DNA of 64,000 nucleotides from Streptacidiphilus sp. ASG 303 (GTDB taxonomy: Bacteria; Actinomycetota; Actinomycetes; Streptomycetales; Streptomycetaceae), in contig NZ_JAJLRA010000002.1 of the NCBI RefSeq assembly GCF_020991365.1, positions 372,001 to 436,000 of the forward strand, read 5' to 3'. The notes under the pieces are model-generated. The model was not told the DNA's origin. It searched no databases and was given only the letters and a program-made list of their open reading frames with translations. Positions 55,192 through 63,790 of this stretch are shown here, piece by piece. Made by a program: the position numbers and the translations under genes. How positions within the stretch are numbered: position 1 is the stretch's first letter; the number at the start of each line of letters is the position of its first letter.

Positions 55192-56033
55192 TTCTCACTT
55201 CCCGTGCTGATGAGGCCGGAGGGGACCGCGCCGGTCTGGCCCTTGGCCCGCAGTTCCTGCAGGTGCTTCCGGTAGTCGGCCGGCGAGACGACCTTGACGT
55301 TGAAGAGCATCCGCGAGTGGTCCACACCGCACAGCTCCGCGCACTTGCCGCGGAACGTGCCGTAGGCGGTGGGCGTCACCTGGAACTGGTTGACCAGGCC
55401 GGGGACGACGTCCTGCTTCATCAGGAAGTTGACCGTCCAGAAGTCGTGGATGACGTCCCGGGAGGTCAGCTTGAACAGGACGGACTCGCCCTTCGGCAGG
55501 TACAGCGTCGGCGGCTGCGCCGGGGTGCCCACCTCGTACGCGCCGGCGGCGTTCTTGCCGTGCTCGTCGTTCTCGTAGTTGAACGCCCAGCTCCACTGGA
55601 AGCCCACGACGTTGACGACGTGGTCCGGCTTCTTGGAGGTCTCCAGCAGGCGGGACTCGTCACGGGCGGTGAAGTAGAACAGCACCGAGACGATGATGAT
55701 GGGGACCGCGGTGTAGAGCGCCTCGATGGGCACGTTGTACCTGGTCTGGGGCGGAACCTCCACCTTGGTGCGGCTGCGGCGGTGGAAGACCACACTCCAG
55801 AGGATCAGGCCCCAGACCAGCACGCCGACAACGAGTGCAGCGATCCAGGAGCCCTGCCACATCAGGAGGACGGTGGGTCCTTCCTTGGTGACGGGCGAGG
55901 GCAGGCCGAGCCTGGGGAGGTCCTGGGACGAGCAGCCGGTGGCGGTCGCGATGACGAGGCCCAGTGCCAGCGCCTGAGGCAGCTTCCGCCGCATCGTGCG
56001 CCGCGGCGAGCGGTCGGAGCCGTTGGGACTCAC
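55188..56033 (-). CDS. ctaC: Cytochrome c oxidase subunit II
   Basis: The 281-residue lipoprotein precursor has a signal with lipobox ATGCS (about 31-35), two membrane helices (about 55-80 and 105-125) and a cupredoxin domain. The domain's CuA site is intact: His in the RDVIHDFW stretch and [14 protein letters not shown]. It receives electrons from QcrC. It is the first gene of ctaC-ctaD-ctaF. Confidence 0.96.
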   Translation of the reverse strand: MSPNGSDRSPRRTMRRKLPQALALGLVIATATGCSSQDLPRLGLPSPVTKEGPTVLLMWQGSWIAALVVGVLVWGLILWSVVFHRRSRTKVEVPPQTRYNVPIEALYTAVPIIIVSVLFYFTARDESRLLETSKKPDHVVNVVGFQWSWAFNYENDEHGKNAAGAYEVGTPAQPPTLYLPKGESVLFKLTSRDVIHDFWTVNFLMKQDVVPGLVNQFQVTPTAYGTFRGKCAELCGVDHSRMLFNVKVVSPADYRKHLQELRAKGQTGAVPSGLISTGSEK

Positions 56034-56389
56034 GTAGCGCCTTCCCGAAGTCTCGCCCGCGATCGCGCCCGGCGGGGAAGGTCTGTCGACCTCCGACCCG
56101 TTGGGGCCCGGCCACGGGCAGGGTTTGGATGTTTATGCGGGCCAAACCCTACTCCAGCCCGGTGCAGGTCTCGCGGGCAGGTCCCGCTAACGCGCCGTCC
56201 GGGTACCCGATCAGCCCTTGTGGGAGGGGAATCGCAGGTCACGGGGGTCGTACAGCCGATCGGGGGACGGTCGGCCGCAGGGGCTGCACACGGTCCCGGG
56301 GGAGGCGTGGAGGGGCCTCGGACGGGGTATCCCGCAGGTGTGCGGACGGCGTCCGGCCGGTGGCCCGCGATCGGGCTACCGTGGCCTGC
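56034..56389. promoter_or_regulatory. Divergent control region with an 8-bp inverted repeat
   Basis: The 356-base gap between ctaC (minus) and the desulfurase fusion (plus) contains a perfect inverted repeat GGGTTTGG (56121-56128) and CCAAACCC (56142-56149) around an A+T-rich 13-base spacer. It could be an operator for the oxidase operon. TACCGT at 56377-56382 lies 7 bases before the desulfurase GTG, like a leaderless-promoter -10. No known regulator motif is recognised. Confidence 0.5.
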
Positions 56390-57901
56390 GTGCCCTACTT
56401 CGACGCCGCCTCCACCGCCCCTCTCCACCCGGTCGCCCGGCAGGCCCTGACCGCCGCCCTCGACGAGGGCTGGGCGGACCCCGCCCGCCTGTACCGCGAC
56501 GGCCGGCGGGCCCGGATGCTGCTGGACGCGGCCCGCGAGACGGCCGCCGAGGTGCTGGGCGCCCGGGCCGACGAGGTCTCCTTCACCGCCTCCGGCACCC
56601 AGGCCGTGCAGCTCGGGGTGCTGGGCGCCCTCGCGGGGAACCGCCGCACGGGCCGTCACCTGGTGCACTCCGCCGTGGAGCACTCCAGCCTGCTGCACGC
56701 CGCCGAGGTGCACGCGGCGGCCGGCGGCGAGGTGACCGAGGTGCCGGTGGACCGGCTGGGCAGGGTCGACGCCTCCCGCCTCGCCGCCGTGCTGCGGCCC
56801 GCGGCGGAGCACGGCGCCGGGCGGGGCACCGCCCTGGCCTGCCTGCAGTCCGCCAACCACGAGGTGGGCACCGTGCAGCCGGTGGCGGAGGCCGCCGAGC
56901 TGTGCGCGGCGGCCGGGGTGCCGCTGCTGGTGGACGCGGCGCAGAGCGCCGGGCGGCTCCCGGTGCCCGGCGGGTGGTCGCTGCTGGCGGCCAGTGCCCA
57001 CAAGTGGGGCGGGCCGGCCGGGGTAGGGGTGCTGGCGGTGCGCAAGGGGGTCCGGTACGCCTCGCCGCTGCCCGCGGACGAGCGGGAGCGCGGCCGGGTG
57101 CCGGGCTTCGTCAACGTGCCCGCCGTGGTGGCGGCCGCCGCCTCGCTGCGGGCGGTGCGGCAGGAGGCCGAGGCGGAGAACGCCCGGCTGCACGCACTGG
57201 TGGAGCGGATCCGGGCCCGGGTGCCGCAGCTGGTGCCGGACGTCGAGGTGGTGGGCGACCCGGTGCGGCGCCTCCCCCACGTGGTGACCTTCTCCTGCCT
57301 GTACGTGGACGGCGAGGTGCTGCTGACGGAGCTGGACCGGGCCGGGTTCGCCGTCTCCTCCGGGTCGTCGTGCACCTCCAGCACGCTGACGCCCAGCCAC
57401 GTGCTGAAGGCGATGGGGGTGCTGACCGAGGGGAACGTGCGGGTCTCGCTGCCCTTCGGCGCCGAGGAGGCCGACGTGGAGCGCTTCCTGGCGGTACTGC
57501 CGGATGCGGTGGCCGCCGTGCGCGCCCCCCTGGGGCTGGACGCGCCCCCGGTCACGCCCCCCGCCGCACCCCCGGTGGAGTCCCCTGCCGCGGCGGCCGC
57601 CGCTGCGGCGGACCCCGCCACGGGAGCTCCCGTCCCCGGGGCGGCTGTCCCGGGGTCCGCCGTCATGGTCGTGGACACGCTCGGGCGGCGCTGCCCGATC
57701 CCGGTGATCGAACTGGCCAAGCGGATCGGCGGGGTGCCGGTCGGCGGCACGGTGGCGGTGCTCTCCGACGACGAGGCGGCCCGGCTGGACATCCCCGCCT
57801 GGTGCGGGATGCGCGGCGAGGAGTACGCGGGCGAGGCGCCCGCCGCACGGTACGGCGGCGACCGGGGAACGGCGTACCTGGTGGTGCGGCGCAGCGGATG
57901 A
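56390..57901 (+). CDS. Cysteine desulfurase-TusA (sulfurtransferase) fusion
   Basis: The 503-residue protein joins a NifS/IscS-type desulfurase (about 1-390) to a TusA/SirA-like domain (about 425-503) through a Pro/Ala linker. PLP-binding Lys205 is in SAHKWGG, and the active-site loop Cys328 is in GSSCTSSTLTPSHV. The TusA CPIP motif has Cys435. The fusion can take sulfur from cysteine and pass the persulfide directly to its own TusA domain. GTG at 56390; an in-frame GTG three codons upstream is possible. The acceptor pathway (tRNA thiolation or cofactors) is not shown by context. Confidence 0.9.
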   Translation: MPYFDAASTAPLHPVARQALTAALDEGWADPARLYRDGRRARMLLDAARETAAEVLGARADEVSFTASGTQAVQLGVLGALAGNRRTGRHLVHSAVEHSSLLHAAEVHAAAGGEVTEVPVDRLGRVDASRLAAVLRPAAEHGAGRGTALACLQSANHEVGTVQPVAEAAELCAAAGVPLLVDAAQSAGRLPVPGGWSLLAASAHKWGGPAGVGVLAVRKGVRYASPLPADERERGRVPGFVNVPAVVAAAASLRAVRQEAEAENARLHALVERIRARVPQLVPDVEVVGDPVRRLPHVVTFSCLYVDGEVLLTELDRAGFAVSSGSSCTSSTLTPSHVLKAMGVLTEGNVRVSLPFGAEEADVERFLAVLPDAVAAVRAPLGLDAPPVTPPAAPPVESPAAAAAAAADPATGAPVPGAAVPGSAVMVVDTLGRRCPIPVIELAKRIGGVPVGGTVAVLSDDEAARLDIPAWCGMRGEEYAGEAPAARYGGDRGTAYLVVRRSG

Positions 57902-57970
57902 GCCGGCCGCGGCCCGGCCGACGCCGGGCCGGGTCCGGCAGGCCGGGCCGGACGGCCCGGCCCGGGTGCC

Positions 57971-58945
57971 TCAGCCCAGGTGGGCGCGGACCTCGGCGGC
58001 GGCGGTGTCGCCGTAGGCCTTGGCGAACCGCTCCAGGAAGTGGCCGCGGCGCAGCGCGTACTCCTGCGTGCCGACGGTCTCGATGACCAGGGTGGCCAGC
58101 ATGCAGCCGATCTGCGCGGCCCGCTCCAGGCCGAGCTCCCACGAGAGGCCCGCCACGAAGCCGGCCCGGAAGGCGTCGCCGACACCGGTCGGGTCGGCCT
58201 TGGCCTCCTCCTCCGGGCAGCCGACCTCGATCGGCTGCTCGCCGCGGCGGTCGATCCGGGCGCCGCGCGGGCCGAGGGTGGTGACACGGGTGCCGACCCG
58301 CTCCAGGATGTCGTCGGCGGACCAGCCGGTCTTGCTCTGGATGAGGGCGGCCTCGTACTCGTTGGTGAAGAGGTAGTCCGCGCCGTCGATCAGCTCGCGG
58401 ATCTCCTCGCCGCCCATGCGGGCCAGCTGCTGGGAGGGGTCCGCGGCGAAGGCGTAGCCGCGGGAGCGGCACTCCTGGGTGTGGCGGACCATCGCCTCGG
58501 GGTCGTCGGCGCCGATGAGCACCAGGTCGAGGCCGCCGAAGCGGTCGGCGATCGGCTTGAGCTCGATGTTGCGGGCCTCCGCCATGGCGCCGGTGTAGAA
58601 GGACGCGATCTGGTTGTGGTCGGCGTCGGTGGTGCAGACGAAGCGGGCGGTGTGGCGCAGCTCGGAGATCAGGACGGAGCCGGTGTCCACGCCGTGGCGC
58701 TCCAGCCAGGAGCGGTACTCGGCGAAGTCGGGGCCGGCCGCGCCGACCAGCAGCGGCCGCAGGCCGAGCAGGCCGAGGCCGAAGCAGATGTTCGGCCCCA
58801 CGCCGCCCCGGCGCACGTCGAGGTCGTCGACGAGGAAGGAGAGCGAGACCGTGTGCAGCTGGTCCGCGACCAGCTGGTCGGCGAATCGGCCGGGGAAGGT
58901 CATCAGGTGGTCGGTGGCGATCGAGCCGGTGACGGCGATGCGCAC
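57971..58945 (-). CDS. Ribokinase (PfkB) family carbohydrate kinase, adenosine-kinase-like
   Basis: The 324-residue PfkB-family kinase begins with the substrate-lid strand VTGSIATDHLMTFPG. It has GGVGPNICFGLGLLG near 47-61 and the anion-hole/catalytic DPTGVGDAFRAG near 258-269. It corresponds in gene position to M. tuberculosis Rv2202c, an adenosine kinase, so adenosine is the preferred substrate. GTG at 58945 follows GGAGACC. It is transcribed convergently with the desulfurase fusion. Confidence 0.88.
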   Translation of the reverse strand: MRIAVTGSIATDHLMTFPGRFADQLVADQLHTVSLSFLVDDLDVRRGGVGPNICFGLGLLGLRPLLVGAAGPDFAEYRSWLERHGVDTGSVLISELRHTARFVCTTDADHNQIASFYTGAMAEARNIELKPIADRFGGLDLVLIGADDPEAMVRHTQECRSRGYAFAADPSQQLARMGGEEIRELIDGADYLFTNEYEAALIQSKTGWSADDILERVGTRVTTLGPRGARIDRRGEQPIEVGCPEEEAKADPTGVGDAFRAGFVAGLSWELGLERAAQIGCMLATLVIETVGTQEYALRRGHFLERFAKAYGDTAAAEVRAHLG

Positions 58946-59179
58946 GGCGGGGTCTCCTCGGTGGGGGGCTGGGTCGAACCCCCACACGGTACCCGTGCCC
59001 CGGAGCGGGTCGCGGACGCAGCGCCGCAGGCCGGCTCCGGAGGGTGTCCGGGCGGCTACCGTCCGGTAGGGGTGGCTGGCGGACGCGGGTCGGCCTAGGG
59101 TCGCAGACGGGGCGCCGTACCCGCCCCCGCCTGCGCGCGCACCCTGCGCGCGGGCCGCCGAGCGAACCGGAGCAGGCCC

Positions 59180-59404
59180 ATGACGCCCGACCGCGACACC
59201 CGTACGGCCCCGACCCCGCCGAGACGCGACGCCGACCCCGAGACACTGGCGGGACTGGTGAGCTCCTCCCGCCGGATGGGCCTGTTCTGGCCGGTGCTGG
59301 CGGAGGCACCGGCCCCGCGGCCGCGCCGGGCGGCCCGGCCGGCCTTCGCGGTGCCGCCGCGCGCCGCGTCGGTGGTGGCCGGCATGGCGGAGTACGCCGA
59401 CTGA
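59180..59404 (+). CDS. Small basic hypothetical protein
   Basis: The 74-residue product is rich in Arg, Pro and Ala and has one mildly hydrophobic stretch (GLFWPVLAEAP near 34-44). GGAGCAGG lies before the ATG. The stop codon is followed by a GC-rich non-coding stretch. I do not recognise a function, and it is supported only by start signal and codon pattern. Confidence 0.5.
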   Translation: MTPDRDTRTAPTPPRRDADPETLAGLVSSSRRMGLFWPVLAEAPAPRPRRAARPAFAVPPRAASVVAGMAEYAD

Positions 59405-59591
59405 GGCGGGGCCGCCGGCCGGGGGCGGCGGGACGGGGCAGTCGGCCGGGGGCGGTGCACCGGCCCGGGACCCGGGCCCGCCTCCCCCGTCCGGGTGGCG
59501 GGCGGGAACCGGGGCGCCGTCCGCCGCGTCCCACCGGGGGTTCCGCAGCGGCGGGGCCGTACCGGCAGGACGTGCGCCAGGAGGATGAGCG

Positions 59592-60350
59592 GTGGAACCG
59601 GAAGCGGTGGAACCGGAGGGGGCGGGGACGGGACGGACGCCCGCACGCCCGGAGGCCGGGGACGCCCCGGGCGCGCGCGGGACCGGCGGCGGGGCGGCCG
59701 GTGACGGCGGGACCGGCGGGTCGCGGCGGCGGGTGTGGCCGGTCGCGCTGGCGGTGGTCGCGGTCCTGGCCATAGGGGGCGGTACGGCCCTGGCGGTGCG
59801 CGGCGGGGACGGTCCCGCCACGGCCGGTGCGGGCCGCTCCCCGGGCGCCACGGCGACGGCCCCGGCCACGGCGGTGCCGGGTGCCCCCGGGAAGGCCGGG
59901 CCCTCGGGGTCCGCCACGCCCTCCGGGGAGGGGAAGGCGCCGCTGAGGCCCGGCAAGGGCGGCCCGACCGAGGTGCGGCCGCCGGACTGGCCGGAGGGCA
60001 GCGCTCCCCCGGACCGCGCGGGCGGCCCGGCCCCCCGCTCGTGGACGGCGGACGGGAACCGGCTGTCGGTCTGGTTCTGGGCGGGCGTCTGCCAGAAGTT
60101 CGCCCTGCGGGCGGACGAGTCCCGCGTCGGCGTCGTGGCGGTGCGGGTGGTCGTCGCCGAGCCGGCGCCCCCGGGCCAGGTCTGCCCGATGATCGCCAAG
60201 TACCAGCGGGTGGAGGCGGTCCTGCAGCGGCCCGTCGGGGACCGGTCGGTCGTCGACGCGGCCACCGGCAGGCCGCTCCCCCACGGCTCGGCCCTGCCGG
60301 TGCTGCCGCGGCCGGGCGTGCGCACGCCCACGGAGAAGGGCCCGCAGTAG
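59592..60350 (+). CDS. Hypothetical membrane-anchored protein
   Basis: The 252-residue protein has a disordered Gly/Pro/Ala N-terminus, one transmembrane helix (about 48-67) and a Ser/Thr/Pro/Ala linker. An extracellular domain follows (about 145-240) with two cysteines (AGVCQK, GQVCPM) that may pair. GTG at 59592 has a full AGGAGG seven bases upstream. Gene position fits M. tuberculosis Rv2203, also a membrane protein of unknown function; sequence equivalence was not checked. Confidence 0.75.
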   Translation: MEPEAVEPEGAGTGRTPARPEAGDAPGARGTGGGAAGDGGTGGSRRRVWPVALAVVAVLAIGGGTALAVRGGDGPATAGAGRSPGATATAPATAVPGAPGKAGPSGSATPSGEGKAPLRPGKGGPTEVRPPDWPEGSAPPDRAGGPAPRSWTADGNRLSVWFWAGVCQKFALRADESRVGVVAVRVVVAEPAPPGQVCPMIAKYQRVEAVLQRPVGDRSVVDAATGRPLPHGSALPVLPRPGVRTPTEKGPQ

Positions 60351-60447
60351 GCCCGGGGCCCGGCCCCGGCACGCGCCGGGACGCACCGCGGGCGGCGGCC
60401 GGGGTCGCCCCCGGGCCGCCGCCCGCGTCACGCCGGCGGGGTGCCGG

Positions 60448-60801
60448 TCAGCTGAAGGAGTCGCCGCAGGCGCAGGAGCCGGTGGCGTTGGGGTTGTCGA
60501 TGGTGAAGCCCTGCTTCTCGATGGTGTCGACGAAGTCGACGGTGGCGCCACCCAGGTAGGGGGCGCTCATGCGGTCGGTGACGACCTTGACCCCGCCGAA
60601 GTCCGCGACGACGTCGCCGTCGAGCGAGCGCTCGTCGAAGAAGAGCTGGTAGCGCAGGCCGGAGCAGCCTCCGGGCTGGACCGCGACCCGCAGCGCGAGG
60701 TCGTCGCGGCCCTCCTGCTCGAGCAGGCCCTTGACCTTCGCCGCGGCGGCATCGGTGAGGATGATGCCGCTCTTCGCGGTGGTCTCGTCCTGGACGGTCA
60801 T
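60448..60801 (-). CDS. erpA: Iron-sulfur cluster insertion protein ErpA
   Basis: The 117-residue A-type carrier delivers Fe-S clusters to apoproteins. The three conserved cysteines are in GGCSG (about 45) and the C-terminal GSCACGDSF (about 110-112). ATG at 60801 has GGGAGT seven bases upstream and is preferred over ATG at 60807. It is near the cysteine desulfurase fusion but separate from any suf operon. M. tuberculosis Rv2204c is the counterpart. Confidence 0.93.
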   Translation of the reverse strand: MTVQDETTAKSGIILTDAAAAKVKGLLEQEGRDDLALRVAVQPGGCSGLRYQLFFDERSLDGDVVADFGGVKVVTDRMSAPYLGGATVDFVDTIEKQGFTIDNPNATGSCACGDSFS

Positions 60802-61097
60802 CTGCATACTCCCGGTTCTGACGACAGACTGCCGCCAGCGTGAACCGGCGGCCTCCCGGATGTATTCCGGGGTGGTCCCGGGGTCCGCGGCGCCGTGTCC
60901 GGCGGCGGCCTCCCCGCCGCTCCATGCTCGCACACGGACCGGGCGCGGTCACGGCCGCGCGGTCACGGCCGGGGACGGCGGGCGGGGCAGCGGGCGGGGC
61001 AGCGGGCGGAAGGGGCGGGCGGGGCCCGGACGGCGGGATCGCGCCGCGGACCGCGGAACGGCTGCCGGGCGGGGGTGCGGCGTGCCAGCGTGGGGGG

Positions 61098-61976
61098 ATG
61101 ATCCTTCGACCGGTGCGCGACACGGAGGCCGACGCCGAGGCGGTGCAGGAGGTGTCGGACGCGGCGTTCACGGCGGCGTCGGCGGCCCGGGGCGAGCCCG
61201 TCCGGCACCCGGCCCCGGCGGACGGGGTGCGGAACCGGGCCAGGACCCGCCACCTGGCCCGGAACGACCCGCAGGGCTGCTGGCTGGCCGAGGAGGACGG
61301 CCGTCCGGTGGGGGTGGCGCTGTCGGCGCGCCGGGAGGGCACCTGGATCCTCGCCCTGTTCGCCGTGCGGCCAGAGGCGCAGGGCAAGGGCGTGGGCCGG
61401 ACGCTGCTGGAGCAGGCCGGCCGGTACGGGCAGGGCTGCCTGCGCGGGATGCTCTGCGCCTCCCCGGACCCGCGGGCCGTCCGGCGCCACCGCGCGGCGG
61501 GCTTCACCCTGCACCCGGCGATGGAGCTGCACGGCCGGGTGGACCGGTCGGGGCTGCGCGACCCAGGCGAGATCCCGGTCCACCCCGGCGGGCCGGCGCA
61601 GCGGCACCTGCTGGAGTCGGTGGACCGGCTGGCGCGGGGCGCCTCCCACGGCCCGGACCACGGCTTCCTGGCCCTGCACAGCGACGAGCTGCTGGTGGCG
61701 GACACCCTCGCCGGCAGCGGCTACTGCTACCGGCGCGGCGGCCGGGTCGTGCTGCTGGCCGCCACCTCGCGGCGGCTGGCGGCCCGGCTGCTGCGGGAGG
61801 CGCTGGCGCGGGTGCCGGACGGTGCGGAGGCGGAGGTGGCGCACCTGACCGCCGAGCAGGAGTGGGCGGTGGACGTCGGCCTGGAGGCGGGCCTGGAGCT
61901 GTCCACTCGGGGGTACGTGGCGCTGCGCGGCATGCGCCCGCCGTCCCCGTACGTGCCGCACGGCGGCCTCCTGTAG
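61098..61976 (+). CDS. GNAT-family acetyltransferase, two-domain type
   Basis: The 292-residue protein has an N-terminal GNAT domain (about 1-140) with the acetyl-CoA loop VRPEAQGKGVGRTLLEQ. A second, GNAT-like C-terminal half follows (about 160-285) in which the CoA loop is not obvious. Duplicated GNAT folds of this kind include mycothiol synthase-like enzymes, but the substrate is unknown here. ATG at 61098 follows GGGGGG. The stop codon lies in the loop of a strong hairpin. Confidence 0.8.
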   Translation: MILRPVRDTEADAEAVQEVSDAAFTAASAARGEPVRHPAPADGVRNRARTRHLARNDPQGCWLAEEDGRPVGVALSARREGTWILALFAVRPEAQGKGVGRTLLEQAGRYGQGCLRGMLCASPDPRAVRRHRAAGFTLHPAMELHGRVDRSGLRDPGEIPVHPGGPAQRHLLESVDRLARGASHGPDHGFLALHSDELLVADTLAGSGYCYRRGGRVVLLAATSRRLAARLLREALARVPDGAEAEVAHLTAEQEWAVDVGLEAGLELSTRGYVALRGMRPPSPYVPHGGLL

Positions 61977-61991
61977 GGGAGGCCGCCGTGC
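61958..61991 (+). terminator. Terminator hairpin containing the stop codon
   Basis: A perfect 14-bp stem (61958-61971 with 61978-61991) has a six-base loop that includes the TAG stop (61974-61976) of the GNAT gene. The 5' arm therefore encodes the last residues of the protein. Confidence 0.85.
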
Positions 61992-62048
61992 GGGGGCGGA
62001 GGGGGCGGAGGGGGCGGCGGGAGCGGCCGGGGCCGGCGCGCCGGGCGG

Positions 62049-63425
62049 TCAGGCCATGGTGCCGAGGATCTCGTGGACCATCTCCATGCTGGTGCCCGGG
62101 TGGAGGAAGGCGAAGCGGGCGACGGTCTCGCCCTCCCAGCCGGTCGGGGTGACGAAGCCGACCTGGCCGGCCAGCAGCCGCTGCGACCAGTCGTAGTAGT
62201 CCTGCGCGCCCCAGCCCTTGCGGCGGAAGACCACGGCGGACAGCTCGGGGTCGCGGACCAGCTCCAGGTGCTCGGTGTCCCGGATGGCCTGGGCCGTCTC
62301 GCGGGCCAGCCGCAGGCCCTCCTCGATCGCGTCGGTGTACGCCTGGGTGCCGTGGACCGCGAGGGAGAACCAGAGCGGCAGGCCGCGGGCGCGGCGGGTG
62401 AGGTGGTAGGCGTAGTCGGTGGGGTTCCACTCCTCGCCGTCGCCGGTGTGCAGCACGTCGAGGTAGGAGGCGTCCTGGGTGTGGACGCCCTTGGCGAGCC
62501 ACGGCTTGCGGTAGATCAGCGCCGCGCAGTCGAAGGGGGCGAAGAGCCACTTGTGGGGGTCGACCACGAAGGAGTCGGCGCGCTCGATGCCGTTGTAGCG
62601 CTCCCGGACGGAGGGAGCGAAGAGGCCCGCGCCGCCGTAGGCGCCGTCGACGTGGAACCACAGGTCGTAGTGGCCGGCGACGTCGGCGACGCCCGCCAGG
62701 TCGTCGATGATGCCCGCGTTGGTGGTGCCGGCGGTGGCGACCACGCCGATGATGCTGCCGCGGTCGTCGTCGGCCTCGATGGCGGCGCGCAGCGCCTCGC
62801 CGGTGAGGCGGTGGCCCTCGGTGGGGACGACCAGGGCCTCCACGCCGATGATGTTGAGCGTGTTGGTGATCGAGGAGTGGGCCTGGTCGCTGACGGCTAT
62901 CCGCAGCCGGGCGCGGGCGTCGACGCCGTGCTTGCGGCGGGCGGTGTCGCGGGCGACGACGAGGGCGGAGAGGTTGCCGGCGGAGCCGCCGGAGACGAAG
63001 CAGCCGCCGGCGGTGGCGGGCAGGCCGGCCCGGTCGGCGATCAGGCGCAGCACCTGGTTCTCGGCGGCGATGGCGCCGGCCGCCTCCAGCCAGGAGATGC
63101 CCTGGAGGGAGGCGCAGGAGACCACCATGTCGAAGAGGAGGGCGGCCTTGGTGGGGGCGCAGGGGATGAAGGAGAGGTAGCGGGGGCTGTCGGCGGAGAT
63201 CACGGCCCGGCTGAGGTGCTCGTCGTACAGCTTCATCACGTCCGCGGGGGCGTTGCCCCGCTCGTTGAGGAGGCCGTCGAGGTGGGCGCGGAGCTTGTCG
63301 CCGTCGCCGGGGTGGTCCAGCGGCACGGGGTCGTACTGCAGGCGTCCCCGCATGTAGTCGAAGACCAGGTCGACCAGGTCGGCGTCGTACTGGTGCATGC
63401 GGTGCGGCGCGGCGGACACGGGCAC
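62049..63425 (-). CDS. Pyridoxal-dependent (group II) decarboxylase
   Basis: The 458-residue PLP enzyme belongs to the aromatic-L-amino-acid/glutamate decarboxylase family. Lys292 in VDPHKWLFAPFD is the PLP lysine; GSAGNLSALVVARD, VSDQAHSSI and WFHVDGAYGG are typical active-site stretches. Substrates in relatives include tryptophan, tyrosine, DOPA and diaminobutyrate, and the exact one is not evident. The Lrp/AsnC regulator encoded just upstream on the same strand could control it. Confidence 0.88.
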   Translation of the reverse strand: MPVSAAPHRMHQYDADLVDLVFDYMRGRLQYDPVPLDHPGDGDKLRAHLDGLLNERGNAPADVMKLYDEHLSRAVISADSPRYLSFIPCAPTKAALLFDMVVSCASLQGISWLEAAGAIAAENQVLRLIADRAGLPATAGGCFVSGGSAGNLSALVVARDTARRKHGVDARARLRIAVSDQAHSSITNTLNIIGVEALVVPTEGHRLTGEALRAAIEADDDRGSIIGVVATAGTTNAGIIDDLAGVADVAGHYDLWFHVDGAYGGAGLFAPSVRERYNGIERADSFVVDPHKWLFAPFDCAALIYRKPWLAKGVHTQDASYLDVLHTGDGEEWNPTDYAYHLTRRARGLPLWFSLAVHGTQAYTDAIEEGLRLARETAQAIRDTEHLELVRDPELSAVVFRRKGWGAQDYYDWSQRLLAGQVGFVTPTGWEGETVARFAFLHPGTSMEMVHEILGTMA

Positions 63426-63790
63426 CCCTCTCGGTGGCTGGCGCGGTGCGCGCGGTGGACTGCGGACGGTGCGGCGGGTGCCCGGGGAGGCCGGGGACCG
63501 GCGCTCCGGCGAGGGTCGGCGCTGGTCACTGGTCGCGTTCGCGTCGCCGGAGCGGTCCCGGGCCGGTGCGCCCGCGCCCGGCGTGACGCGGGGTGCGTCC
63601 GGGGCGCCCGGGGCGCTGCCGGACGGGGTTCAGCCTAGGCAGGGGGCGGCTCCGGGCGCGCGTCGATCCTTTGCACGGCGCGCAGCATTCGGGCGTGTTC
63701 GGCGGGTCGGCTGCAGGATTCCTGCGCGGGGGCGGGATGGGCCGGACGGGTGAGGGGTGCCGGGGCCGGGCCCGGGGCCGGAAGCGGCCG
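63426..63790 (-). promoter_or_regulatory. Promoter region of the decarboxylase with a palindrome
   Basis: The 365-base gap between the decarboxylase start and the upstream Lrp gene is mostly GC-rich. At 63713-63725 there is a perfect palindrome GCAGGA-T-TCCTGC that could be an Lrp-type operator. No clear -10/-35 pair was found. Confidence 0.35.
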
